Source: JANQPA01 sp964628385 (GTDB taxonomy: Bacteria > Bacteroidota > Bacteroidia > Chitinophagales > Saprospiraceae). Taken from it: a stretch of 64,000 nucleotides of DNA. The translations under genes and the position numbers were made by a program. The notes below the pieces were generated by a model that saw only the letters and a program-made list of their open reading frames with translations, did no database searches and was not told the DNA's origin. Numbering within the stretch: position 1 is the stretch's first letter; every line of letters starts with the position of its first letter. Location of the stretch: assembly GCA_964628385.1 (NCBI GenBank), contig CAZVOD010000008.1, positions 38,321 to 102,320 of the forward strand, in the 5' to 3' direction. This document shows, piece by piece, positions 45,814 through 54,215 of this stretch.

Positions 45814-46764
45814 ATGATACGATATCACAGAATGCACCTTGCTAAGTTGGAGGAAGTCGAAGAACACGATCAGGCGCAATGGATCAATATTGTATCTCCG
45901 TTTAGCGAAGAGGAGTTAGAACAAGTCGCACAGCTTTATGATTTTCCCATTGACTTTTTGATGGACTCCCTGGATATGGACGAGCGTTCGAGGTATGAGC
46001 GAGAAGAGGAGGTGCGCTTTATTTTGATCAATACGCCCATTCTCAACGAGGATGATGGTGAAAATACGGCGCTTTATGTGACTATTCCGGTTGGTATCAT
46101 TCTGACCCCTGACGTTATTATTACCATTACCTCTTCTACTAATCCTATTTTGGGTAAATTTTTGGAAGATAAGATCCGTAATTTCGACCCCGCAGATCAG
46201 TCGCTGTTTATCCTGCAGATAATGGAGCAGAACGTTTATCGCTTTCTGAGTTGCCTAAAAAAACTGAACCTAAAGAGAAATCTCATAGAAAAAGAACTGT
46301 ACTATTCCAGTAGAAATCGGGAGCTGCGGCAATTGCTTAGTATTGAGAAAAGTTTGGTATACTTTGTTAATTCTCTTAATGCCAATGAGTTGCTAAAGAT
46401 GAAGATGAAGCGAGTCGATTTTCTGAATATTCGTACCGATGAAGATAAATCTGATCTTTTTGAGGATATTATCATTGATAATGGGCAGGCCCTGGAAATG
46501 GCCAATGTTTACAGTAATATCCTCAGTGGTACTATGGATGCTTATGCATCAATTATTTCTAATAACCTGAACGTTACCATTCACCGGTTGACGCTGATCA
46601 CCATATTTTTGGCCGTACCCACCTTGATTGCCAGTTTGTATGGTATGAACGTACCCCTTCCTTTTAAAGATAATAGCTTCACTTTCTATCTGATTTTAAT
46701 AATATCCATAGTCTTCAGTGTGCTTTTGGGTTGGTATTTTCAGCGCAAGCGCTTGTTTAAATAA
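45814..46764 (+). CDS. corA: CorA-family magnesium/cobalt transporter
   Basis: A 316-aa inner-membrane protein. The N-terminal cytoplasmic domain and long stalk helix fill about 1-250. Two membrane helices close the protein: the first ends in the YGMN signature (LIASLYGMNVPLPF) that forms the selectivity filter, and the second is FTFYLILIISIVFSVLLGWYF with a basic end (QRKRLFK). CorA forms pentameric Mg2+ channels. The length fits the family. It is divergent from the ompA-like gene. Confidence 0.93.
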   Translation: MIRYHRMHLAKLEEVEEHDQAQWINIVSPFSEEELEQVAQLYDFPIDFLMDSLDMDERSRYEREEEVRFILINTPILNEDDGENTALYVTIPVGIILTPDVIITITSSTNPILGKFLEDKIRNFDPADQSLFILQIMEQNVYRFLSCLKKLNLKRNLIEKELYYSSRNRELRQLLSIEKSLVYFVNSLNANELLKMKMKRVDFLNIRTDEDKSDLFEDIIIDNGQALEMANVYSNILSGTMDAYASIISNNLNVTIHRLTLITIFLAVPTLIASLYGMNVPLPFKDNSFTFYLILIISIVFSVLLGWYFQRKRLFK

Positions 46765-46968
46765 CTAACAATCCAATAGGTTTTAGAGCCTGGTAATTTA
46801 TTGATCCTCACTTCAGTCTGGAGCAATCATTTGTGTTACCTGGACGTCTGGCATTCCTCATGTTGAAATAATGACTTTTATCGCTCTAAATTTCTGGGTA
46901 AAAATCTAAATTAGATAGGTAATGAAAAAATTCATATCATTTTCTAACTACCAAATCAAATCAATACT

Positions 46969-47373
46969 ATGAAACGTCAACCTTCAAATGGTAACACCTC
47001 AGCTCTACGCACATTCCTATTTCTAAGTTTGCTAATGATGATTTTCACCCTGTCGATGTGCAGCAATAACGAACCAAAACCAAATACTAAAATACCCGAA
47101 CCGGAAGAGCAAGCCATGGTACTGTCAGCGGTCGAAGAGGGGAAAGAATTGTATTTATCATATTGTCCAATGTGCCACGGCGAAAATGGTCAGGGAGGCG
47201 GAGCCTTGGTGAGTAAATTACAGCAGACTCCTCCTGACCTCAGGACTATTGCATTGCGTCGGGATGGTTTTCCTACAGAACTAATCCCAGAAATAGTCAA
47301 GGGAGCGGAGAATGTACCGGGGCACAGTACCGGGGATATGCCAGCCTGGTTTGAAACTTTTAGGGAATCATAA
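46969..47373 (+). CDS. Small c-type cytochrome lipoprotein
   Basis: A 134-aa protein with a hydrophobic signal (FLFLSLLMMIFTLSMCSNN) whose Cys suggests lipid attachment. One haem-binding motif CPMCH lies near residue 64-68 in YCPMCHGENGQGGGAL. The probable axial Met is in GDMPAWFE. It matches single-haem cytochrome c/CccA-like domains that carry electrons in the periplasm. No oxidase genes lie beside it, so the partner is unknown. Confidence 0.88.
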   Translation: MKRQPSNGNTSALRTFLFLSLLMMIFTLSMCSNNEPKPNTKIPEPEEQAMVLSAVEEGKELYLSYCPMCHGENGQGGGALVSKLQQTPPDLRTIALRRDGFPTELIPEIVKGAENVPGHSTGDMPAWFETFRES

Positions 47374-47519
47374 AGTATCCGCGAGGAAAGCATGCTAAAC
47401 GCAAAAATTGGCCATATTTTGGCTTATCTAGAGACGGTTTAGCTCAGTGAAATGCCTAAAAAGCAGTAAAACTAAAATGACGCATATATCTGGTAGTCAG
47501 GTACATGTGTTGCTTGTTG

Positions 47520-48110
47520 TCAATCTTTTAGCTTCTTTCCTTGCGGATCAATAAAAAACCACTCCTCACTTTCCATAATTGTATGACCTTCAGTATCTTT
47601 TTGCTTTTTACAGTTGAAAGCCACTTTTGCCTTTCCGTCACTGAATGGGAAGGCGCACTCATAAACGGTAGGAATAATAAGCTCTCCCTGCTCATTGGCA
47701 AATCCTGTTTTTCCATTTCTTAGCACTCTAAAAAGCCCTTCATTCAGGTAATCCGGGCCATTATCGTAGAGTTGTACCTCAAAAAGCCGTTCATCATTGC
47801 GGTTGATGGCGATTAACTCTTTGGCGCTTGTTTTTTCTTCCCAAACAACGGCAAAATTCTTTAGCGTATCCGTCCAGCAGAGTCCATATTTGCCTGGGGG
47901 AATGAGGGTATCACCGTGGATGTCGACATACCCACAGGGCGTTCCCGGAATGTAATTTTGCCCCTCTTGTATTCTAAAAAGATAATCATCAGGAGTTCTT
48001 GGCACCACATCTACATATTGGCTGGAAGCATTTTCTGCAGGCTCTGAATTGGAGCAAGCATAACAAAGGAATAAGACAATAATTAAGGTAGTATATTTTT
48101 GTGTTTTCAT
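47520..48110 (-). CDS. Lipoprotein with WG-repeat-like segments
   Basis: A 196-aa protein read from the ATG at 48108-48110, directly before a lipoprotein signal (TLIIVLFLCYACSN). The body has segments of the WG-repeat kind (GYVDIHGDTLIPPGKYG, GKTGFANEQGELIIP, EEWFFIDPQGKKL), usually seen in tandem beta-hairpin surface proteins. The open frame extends 33 codons upstream into sequence with no signal. The function is unknown. The degraded gene upstream on the same strand is separated by 40 bp. Confidence 0.68.
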   Translation of the reverse strand: MKTQKYTTLIIVLFLCYACSNSEPAENASSQYVDVVPRTPDDYLFRIQEGQNYIPGTPCGYVDIHGDTLIPPGKYGLCWTDTLKNFAVVWEEKTSAKELIAINRNDERLFEVQLYDNGPDYLNEGLFRVLRNGKTGFANEQGELIIPTVYECAFPFSDGKAKVAFNCKKQKDTEGHTIMESEEWFFIDPQGKKLKD

Positions 48111-48150
48111 AGTTATAGCTTCTCTTGCTCGTTTTGATGTATCTGAGCTT

Positions 48151-48616
48151 TTAATATACCTTTTTGGGATGGTTATTATTTTGATAATTTGTTTGCCATT
48201 TCTCTTCATAGACAGCGCTGTAATTGATAATCAGGTTAAACGGTAAATCATCCTTTTCCTCTATGTTCATGTATTTTTGTATGAATTCTATGTGATTTTG
48301 ATCAAAATAATAAGAAAAGATAACTTTTCTTTCATTGGCAGCCAAAGTAGAGCCCATAATCACCGTAGAACTTTGCCTACATACACCATAATTACTGAGC
48401 TTGGGAAAAATTCTGTAAAAAAAGCGTTTTGTATCCAGCCTGTGCTCCTTTCCTTTACAAATAAGTTTGGCTGAGTCGATGATAGCAGGCCCAATGCTTT
48501 TATTGCGTATTTCCAGTTAGTAAGTAATAAAGGTATCATCTTGATTCAATAAAGTTTGAAATCCTATTCTTGGTGTTACCGATAGCCGTTATCCTATCAA
48601 CAGTATCTTTATTCAT
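48151..48616 (-). pseudogene. Degraded gene for a hypothetical membrane-associated protein
   Basis: The minus strand starts with an ATG at 48616 giving 26 codons (MNKDTVDRITAIG...) that stop at 48536-48538. A second open stretch (48151-48516) begins right after a TAA (48517-48519) with LEIRNKSIGPAIIDSAKL, which is typical of the C-terminal part of Bacteroidota proteins that have a membrane helix between these two parts. The helix segment is missing and the frames differ, so the gene looks broken by deletion. An intact 70-aa reading frame inside it is probably not a separate gene. Confidence 0.55.
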
Positions 48617-48785
48617 TTTCAATAAATTAGATAGGTAATGTTTTCGATATACGGCTAAGCCTCCAAATTTACCCTGATTTTAACTTCCTTTTGAGGCAAT
48701 AGGTATTTAGAGATGCTAACATAGCATCTCTTAGGCTAAAATTCTTTACGCATGTACGCATGGTTCCTAAACACCTTATTATAAA

Positions 48786-48793
48786 TAATTTTG
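48786..48793 (+). promoter_or_regulatory. Bacteroidota-type -7 box of the cyclase-STAND operon
   Basis: TAATTTTG fits TAnnTTTG and ends 30 bp before the cyclase start. No convincing -33 TTTG lies about 20 bp upstream. Confidence 0.5.
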
Positions 48794-48823
48794 TACATTG
48801 TGAAAACCCTATCAAATTAAACT

Positions 48824-50530
48824 ATGAATGAACTACGAAAATTATCAACCATAGTATTTGCAGATATTGCCGGATATTCTGCCATGATGCAGGCCGACGA
48901 AGTCAATGCTTTGTCCATTTTAGATCGCTTCAAGATGGTGCTGGAGCAGGAAGTCGAAAAACACGGAGGAGATATTGTCCAGTATTACGGCGATGGAAGT
49001 TTGCTTTCCTTTGATAGTGCAGTAATGAGCCTGCTGGCCGCCATGGCGCTGCAGCAAAATTTTATTGAAAAAGGAGTACCCGTACGCATAGGTATGCATT
49101 TGGGTGATGTTTTATATCGCAATAATAATGTTTTTGGCAACGGAGTTAATGTCGCTTCCCGGGTGGAATCACTAGGAGTACCCGGAGCGATCCTGATGTC
49201 CAAAACAGTTAGAGATCAGGTAAAAAATAAAGCAGAATTTGAGCTGACTGCTCTTGGGGCTTTTCATTTCAAGAATATTACTGATCCCATGGAGGTATAT
49301 GCTCTTTCTAACCCTGGCTTTAAAGTACCCGAACCCAGCCAGATCCAGGGGAAGTTAGAAGCCTCTCCGCCATCTCAACCAGAGCCCGAAAATCAGGGTG
49401 TATGGGAAGGCTACCAAATGCTGGAAATCCTGGATGCCCTAGAAAAAAAGAAATGCGTATTGATCCTTGGTAATTATGCCTTTTCCAAACCTCTTCATGG
49501 TAATATTGCTACAGATGAAGAGCTCTTTTTGCCTGAGCTGCTGAAAAAGGAAGAATACAAATGGATGGGGCAAAAAGATGCCGGCGCTTCATTTGACTTT
49601 TTTACTTCCTCACAAGCATTAGTGCATCGGGCCGGTGGACAACGAATGTTCATGGATTTGACGCAGATCAAACTTCAGGACCTTGGCCCCAGACAAATCA
49701 ATCGCTTCAAGCAGATCAGTGAAATTCCTTTTGACCTGATTTTATCTACTTATCCTTTTGATTTGGTTCACGAGATATTTGAAGCCAATCAGATTAATCA
49801 TCAATATAATTACTACAGTTATCTGCAGGAAAGTCTCCCCTTAGAGCCTTTTTCTGTTTCTTATCCGCTGCTGTATAATTTATTTGGAAGTACCCGTCAT
49901 AAGGAATCAATGGTTATTTCTCTGGATCGGCTCTATCAGTTTATCTTCGGGATTCTGGGAGTAAGACAGCTACCCAAATTGATCCAGGATAAGGTACAAC
50001 AGGCCAGCCATCTGGTATTTCTGGGCTTTTCTTTCGATGATTGGTATATGAAGTTATTACTGCGAGTGCTAAAAGTGCACGAGAAAGAGATTTCGTACGC
50101 TCATCCACCCGCTTCTGCACAAATGGACAGAGGCACGCAAAACTTTTTTGAATCCAATTTTAAGGTAACTTTTTTGAATAAAAGAATTGACGAATTTGTC
50201 TCGGGCTTACATCAACTATGCCTGGAGGAGGACATGCTAAGGAAAGGCTCTTTTACCTCTATTGCCTCGCAATACGAGCAGCTACAGTCACTGGCCGAGA
50301 AATATCGTTTACAGGAAGTCCTTGAAAAGCTGGATGATTTGATTATCAATGATGGTAAGGAGGCAATCTTGCTAAAAGAATTGGGAGAGTACCATAAAAT
50401 ATTTCACAAAATAAAGGAACAAGAAAACTACGATAGCTTAAGCAAACAAGAATTAGAAAAAAAATGGCGGCAGTTGAGAAATAAACTATTGACCTTTATC
50501 GATAGGGTTTCTGAAACTATTCCAGCATAA
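48824..50530 (+). CDS. Class III nucleotidyl cyclase fused to SIR2-like domain and EAD11-like C-terminus
   Basis: A 568-aa cytoplasmic protein of three parts. Residues 1-165 form a class III cyclase: metal-binding Asp14 (FADIAGYS) and Asp57 (YYGDGSL), transition-state Asn109 and Arg113 (GVNVASR). The usual base-selecting Lys and Asp positions appear to hold Gln53 and Asn102, so the nucleotide made is unclear. Residues about 200-465 look like a SIR2_2-type domain (CVLILGNYAF, LSTYPFDLV, YNLFGST, VFLGFSFDDWYMK). The usual NAD-contact Asn and catalytic His appear to be replaced, so it may be a sensor rather than an NADase. Residues about 475-566 match the helical effector-associated domain EAD11. 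It lies 13 bp upstream of the STAND gene. Domain calls are by motif only. Confidence 0.78.
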   Translation: MNELRKLSTIVFADIAGYSAMMQADEVNALSILDRFKMVLEQEVEKHGGDIVQYYGDGSLLSFDSAVMSLLAAMALQQNFIEKGVPVRIGMHLGDVLYRNNNVFGNGVNVASRVESLGVPGAILMSKTVRDQVKNKAEFELTALGAFHFKNITDPMEVYALSNPGFKVPEPSQIQGKLEASPPSQPEPENQGVWEGYQMLEILDALEKKKCVLILGNYAFSKPLHGNIATDEELFLPELLKKEEYKWMGQKDAGASFDFFTSSQALVHRAGGQRMFMDLTQIKLQDLGPRQINRFKQISEIPFDLILSTYPFDLVHEIFEANQINHQYNYYSYLQESLPLEPFSVSYPLLYNLFGSTRHKESMVISLDRLYQFIFGILGVRQLPKLIQDKVQQASHLVFLGFSFDDWYMKLLLRVLKVHEKEISYAHPPASAQMDRGTQNFFESNFKVTFLNKRIDEFVSGLHQLCLEEDMLRKGSFTSIASQYEQLQSLAEKYRLQEVLEKLDDLIINDGKEAILLKELGEYHKIFHKIKEQENYDSLSKQELEKKWRQLRNKLLTFIDRVSETIPA

Positions 50531-50543
50531 ATTTGAATTGATA

Positions 50544-51548
50544 ATGGCTTCTCAGCGCACACGATATCCGGGCCTAAGGCCTTTTGATCTGGAAGAGCAA
50601 CAATACTTTTTTGGTAGAGACGAAGAAATAGAAGCAGTATGCCGATTGTTAGACCTTGAAAAGCTGACCATCCTGCATGGCCCTTCCGGAATGGGAAAAT
50701 CTTCTTTGATCAATGCCGGTATTTTGCCAGCCCTAAGTAAAATCAGAAACTGGGAAATGCCCTTCCGCGTAGTGCATGTCCGGTTTACAAACTACGATCC
50801 CGAATTGGCCAGGATCAGGAGGGAAAAGCAAGGACTTCAGCAGGAAGATTTTGATCTTATCAAAGACCCGGTTGAGCGATTCATTGCTGCTTGCCTGGGG
50901 GCCTACCACAAGTGGGAAGAGGTGATTCCCATGCCGAAGCTCAGCCTATGGTTGAGTGTGAAAAAAATGCTGGTAGATTTGGCGATTCGTCCGATCCGCT
51001 TGGTTTTCATTCTGGATCAGTTTGAAGAATTATTCACTTATCCTGAAGAACGAGTAGAAGAATTTGCCGCCCAGTTAGGAGAGTTGTTTCATGGCGTTAT
51101 TCCTGAAACAGTAAGTAAAGGATTGGAGCGAAGACAAATTATAGAGGCCAGGCCCGCTTCCGGGAAAAAGAAGTTGCCCAATCCTAAAGAGGCACAATTG
51201 CTGGCTCGTATCGAAGAGCCTTTGGATAGTAAAATCCTGATCTCGATGCGTTCCGATAAATTACACTATCTGGAGCGACTAAAACCTTACCTGCCGGAGT
51301 TGTTGCTCAATAGCTATGAACTTAGGTCTTTTGATACCGCTCAGGCAAAAAGAGCCATCCGACAGCCTGCATCCATGCCTGGAGAATACTTTATTTCTCC
51401 AAAATTTACTATAGATGATGGTTTGCTGGATGAAATTATCGGTTTTTTACAAGATAAAATGACACAACGTGTAGATCCGGCGCAATTACAAATTTTATGT
51501 CAGCATATTGAACGTCGAATTATGAATCGTGCACAGAAGAATAAATAA
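50544..51548 (+). CDS. nSTAND1-type NTPase, N-terminal part of a split gene
   Basis: A 334-aa protein read from the ATG at 50544. It opens with the nSTAND1 signature YPGLRPFDLEEQQYFFGRDEEI. The Walker A motif is GPSGMGKSS (residues 46-54) and Walker B is LVFILDQFEELF (about 155). Sensor-like segments follow (KILISMRSDKLHYLERL, SYELRSFDTAQAKRAI). The frame ends at 51548 within the QLQILCQHIERR helix, where family members continue into a winged-helix part. That part is encoded in another frame from about 51690, so the NTPase is split. STAND NTPases act as signal-gated switches that oligomerise. It overlaps nothing and follows the cyclase by 13 bp. Confidence 0.82.
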   Translation: MASQRTRYPGLRPFDLEEQQYFFGRDEEIEAVCRLLDLEKLTILHGPSGMGKSSLINAGILPALSKIRNWEMPFRVVHVRFTNYDPELARIRREKQGLQQEDFDLIKDPVERFIAACLGAYHKWEEVIPMPKLSLWLSVKKMLVDLAIRPIRLVFILDQFEELFTYPEERVEEFAAQLGELFHGVIPETVSKGLERRQIIEARPASGKKKLPNPKEAQLLARIEEPLDSKILISMRSDKLHYLERLKPYLPELLLNSYELRSFDTAQAKRAIRQPASMPGEYFISPKFTIDDGLLDEIIGFLQDKMTQRVDPAQLQILCQHIERRIMNRAQKNK

Positions 51549-51573
51549 GTCAATTATAGGGCAGGAGCAATAA

Positions 51574-51624
51574 TTGTTTCGTGGGAATAGTCGCAGGTCA
51601 ATCTGTTTTTAACGCCAGAAACAA
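51574..51624. other. Stem-loop in the gap between the two STAND ORFs
   Basis: TTGTTTC-g-TGG (51574-51584) is complementary, with one bulge, to CCAGAAACAA (51615-51624), giving a 51-base stem-loop in the 91-bp non-coding gap. Its arms partly resemble the dispersed motif (CCNCGAAACAA). The frames across the gap contain stops at 51571, 51613 and 51637. It may be a small insertion that broke the gene. Confidence 0.35.
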
Positions 51625-51639
51625 GCCCGGCAATGGTAA

Positions 51640-53040
51640 ATGCAGCTATTTATGACACAAAACAGCAGCCAGGGAAATTACAAGGGACAGCCAATGATGG
51701 CTCTACGGAAAGAAGATATCGGCAATATGGAGGCCGTACTTCGAGGGTATTATCGCAGTCAGATCAACAGTCTTGAAAAACGCAAAGACCGCAGGCTGGC
51801 CCGTCAACTTTTGCAAGACCACCTTATCTTACCAAAATCCCGGCAGAGAACTTCAAAAGATGCGGCTTACATTAAAGAAGTGCTGGGTATAGAATCAGAT
51901 TTGCTGGATAAGCTGGAAGATTCCCGTTTGATTCGAAGAATACACAAGAGCGGTGCTAATCCCATCTATGAAGTGAGTCATGATACGCTAGTAGAACCTA
52001 TCCTCGCAGAAAGAAATAGCCGCTTAGCAATCACTCGTTTTATCAAAAAAAACTGGAAGTATGCAGCTGTTTTTTTGCTGTTTTGGTTTTTATTTGGGAT
52101 GCTTTTTGAAAATACTTTTGAGGTGATTCCCGAACCACCGCGAGAAGCTCAAAGCTACGATATTATGATGCAGCGTCAGGTGATTGGAATAGAGGAAAGC
52201 CCAGATGCTATTGTGCTTCCATTGCCGCCTTTAGTAGTAGATCGCAAGCTCTACCCCTCCGACTCTATTTTGATTCATTTACCGCTATCTCCTGTAGACC
52301 TTTCCAGACTGAGGCAGGCTTCGGCTGGTAGTAGTGCCGGAGATACTATTTCCATTGTTTTGGCAAAGCCTATAGAAATACCGATGGAAGAGGGGCAGTT
52401 ACCTGATGCGTATAGTTCATTTTCTGATGTAGTTGTTCCAATTGCATCTTTGGATAACACAAATGGTAAAAGGCTTTATGCCAGGGTATCTGGCAACCTT
52501 AGAATGACAGATGCTGAAGATCAGTTTCAGGAAAGAGGGATAACTGGGTATGACCAGGTCGTAGCGCCACCTCTAAGAATTGACTTGGGCGATACGACCT
52601 TGAGGCCTGCTAACTATACGCGCAGGGTGCCAGTTAATTTTAGCTTCCAGTTGAGCGACCTTTTTGAAAATGAAGTGGAAAAAGCGAACGTGAAAAATAT
52701 TTTGGGCGATCGGATGGTAGATTTCAACTATACCGTTCAATTAGGTGCTATGCCACCCGTACCCCCTCCGCCAGATATCACTTTGCCATCTGTGAGAGGT
52801 GTGGAAGTGCAGTATTCTGATGGTACTAAACGGTTTATTCCCAATAATTCAGAAGGCAGTGAAGAAGGAGGGGAACTCATCCACATCGTAGCGGCCAATG
52901 AAACCCTGTATTCCATAGCCCGAAAGTATAATCTCAGGGATCAGGCCGGGAAGCTTTCTACTAAAGCGCTAATGGAGCTCAACGGTTTAAAGAACAACAC
53001 AATATCTATTGGACAAACGCTGCGTATTCCGACACAATAA
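51640..53040 (+). CDS. STAND C-terminal winged-helix part, membrane helix and periplasmic LysM domain
   Basis: A 466-aa protein. Residues about 22-130 are the end of an nSTAND1 protein (ALRKEDIGNMEAVLRGYYRSQI, LLDKLEDSRLIRR, YEVSHDTLVEPIL). One membrane helix follows (about 140-158, YAAVFLLFWFLFGMLF), then a beta-rich region of about 250 residues and a LysM domain at 414-466 (HIVAANETLYSIARKYN, ISIGQTLRIP), which normally binds peptidoglycan. The topology puts the STAND part in the cytoplasm and LysM outside. Start sites at 51640 or 51655 are possible. Together with the previous ORF it would make one transmembrane STAND protein. Whether the two halves still work together is unknown. Confidence 0.75.
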   Translation: MQLFMTQNSSQGNYKGQPMMALRKEDIGNMEAVLRGYYRSQINSLEKRKDRRLARQLLQDHLILPKSRQRTSKDAAYIKEVLGIESDLLDKLEDSRLIRRIHKSGANPIYEVSHDTLVEPILAERNSRLAITRFIKKNWKYAAVFLLFWFLFGMLFENTFEVIPEPPREAQSYDIMMQRQVIGIEESPDAIVLPLPPLVVDRKLYPSDSILIHLPLSPVDLSRLRQASAGSSAGDTISIVLAKPIEIPMEEGQLPDAYSSFSDVVVPIASLDNTNGKRLYARVSGNLRMTDAEDQFQERGITGYDQVVAPPLRIDLGDTTLRPANYTRRVPVNFSFQLSDLFENEVEKANVKNILGDRMVDFNYTVQLGAMPPVPPPPDITLPSVRGVEVQYSDGTKRFIPNNSEGSEEGGELIHIVAANETLYSIARKYNLRDQAGKLSTKALMELNGLKNNTISIGQTLRIPTQ

Positions 53041-53103
53041 TAATCTGGTTCTGGTGCTGAGGTTTTTATCTCACCATAAGTTTATCGAAGAGGCCTTTAA
53101 GCG

Positions 53104-53144
53104 AAAGTCATGGAAGTAGCACTGGGGGCTGTTTCCATGACTTT
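53104..53144 (+). terminator. Hairpin downstream of the cyclase-STAND-LysM operon
   Basis: AAAGTCATGGAA (53104-53115) and TTCCATGACTTT (53133-53144) are perfect 12-bp inverted repeats with a 17-base loop, 64 bp after the LysM gene stop. There is no immediate T run, but a T-rich stretch follows at about 53160-53180. The rest of the spacer to 53372 shows nothing else. Confidence 0.55.
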
Positions 53145-53372
53145 GAAAGCTTCTTTACAAGTATTTGTTTTTTGTTTTTGAAGTTGCTTAAGTGTGAAAG
53201 TCTATTTTAAACAACTTCTTTGTTTATAGTAAAAAGTATTCCACAGGAGTAGTATACAAGTGAAATGCATTAATCTCAAGCTGTTTGATTACGGTACAAC
53301 AGTCTTTCAACGAAAGATACAGAATTTTGAAAAGTCATTTATAGCTGAGCCGAAAAAATGGCCGCAATAAAC

Positions 53373-54149
53373 TCAATAGCTTTGCAGATAATCAATTGTG
53401 GAGAGGGCCACATCTCTGGCCCAAATTTGATAAGTTAGTTTAGAAGGATGAACACCATCACTGAAAAACTCAGAAGGGTGAACGCTGAGGTCAAACTTTT
53501 TGATCCATTCTTTCAGCGTTATGGTTTCACTTTTAAAAAAAACGTTATCATAATCCCGGACTAGCTGATCGAGTTCTGCTCCGAGGAGTTGCACCAGATG
53601 TCCTACTACAAATCTTATAAGCGGTGTAAAGGCAGGAAATTCTTTGATTGGCGGCATATTACAAAAAACAATTGTGGCTGATGGAAAACGCTTCCTGAGA
53701 GCAGAAATGAGCTCTTTAATATCGCGGCGCCAGTTCGCGGGGGAATTGATCGTAAAGGCATCATTACCACCCAGACCCACCACGACAAGGTCTGCCGATG
53801 TTTCCGTTATTCGTGGAAGGAGCTTCTGTACGACGCGCCTGGCAGTATAACCGCTGCGGGCATAAACCTTCCACGCCACCTTCCTTTTAAGTCTTTGCCC
53901 CAACTCAGCCGCAAGGGCCCCCGTGAATCCCTCTTGGTGAGTCTCTACCCCCACGCCTGCAATGGTACTTTCTCCCAGTGTAATTAATTTAAGAGATTTT
54001 TCCGTAGAAGGACTTGCAGCATACCATCCACTTCGCCCCGTGGCTTCGGGAAGACTGGGGACGCTCGCCCGTATTCTTTTTCCCTGAACATAAAGTATCG
54101 GCAACAATGGAAGGGTTAGCGCACTGCGAAAAAGGTATTTGTAATTCAT
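53373..54149 (-). CDS. SGNH/GDSL lipase-like hydrolase
   Basis: A 258-aa protein with a hydrophobic N-terminus (FRSALTLPLLPILYVQG), so membrane-anchored or secreted. SGNH blocks are: LITLGESTIAGVGVE (Ser in GES), the Gly block in ARSGYTARRV, VVGLGGNDAF (Asn) and DGVHPSKLTYQIWA (Asp and His). Members hydrolyse small acyl esters or lysophospholipids. It is convergent with the cyclase-STAND operon and next to the broken alpha/beta hydrolase on the same strand, without obvious functional link. Confidence 0.87.
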   Translation of the reverse strand: MNYKYLFRSALTLPLLPILYVQGKRIRASVPSLPEATGRSGWYAASPSTEKSLKLITLGESTIAGVGVETHQEGFTGALAAELGQRLKRKVAWKVYARSGYTARRVVQKLLPRITETSADLVVVGLGGNDAFTINSPANWRRDIKELISALRKRFPSATIVFCNMPPIKEFPAFTPLIRFVVGHLVQLLGAELDQLVRDYDNVFFKSETITLKEWIKKFDLSVHPSEFFSDGVHPSKLTYQIWARDVALSTIDYLQSY

Positions 54150-54215
54150 TCTGCTGTTTTCTTTTCGTTGGGATAAAGTAACCTTTCAATATAGCCTTAA
54201 TTTTCAGATATAGCC

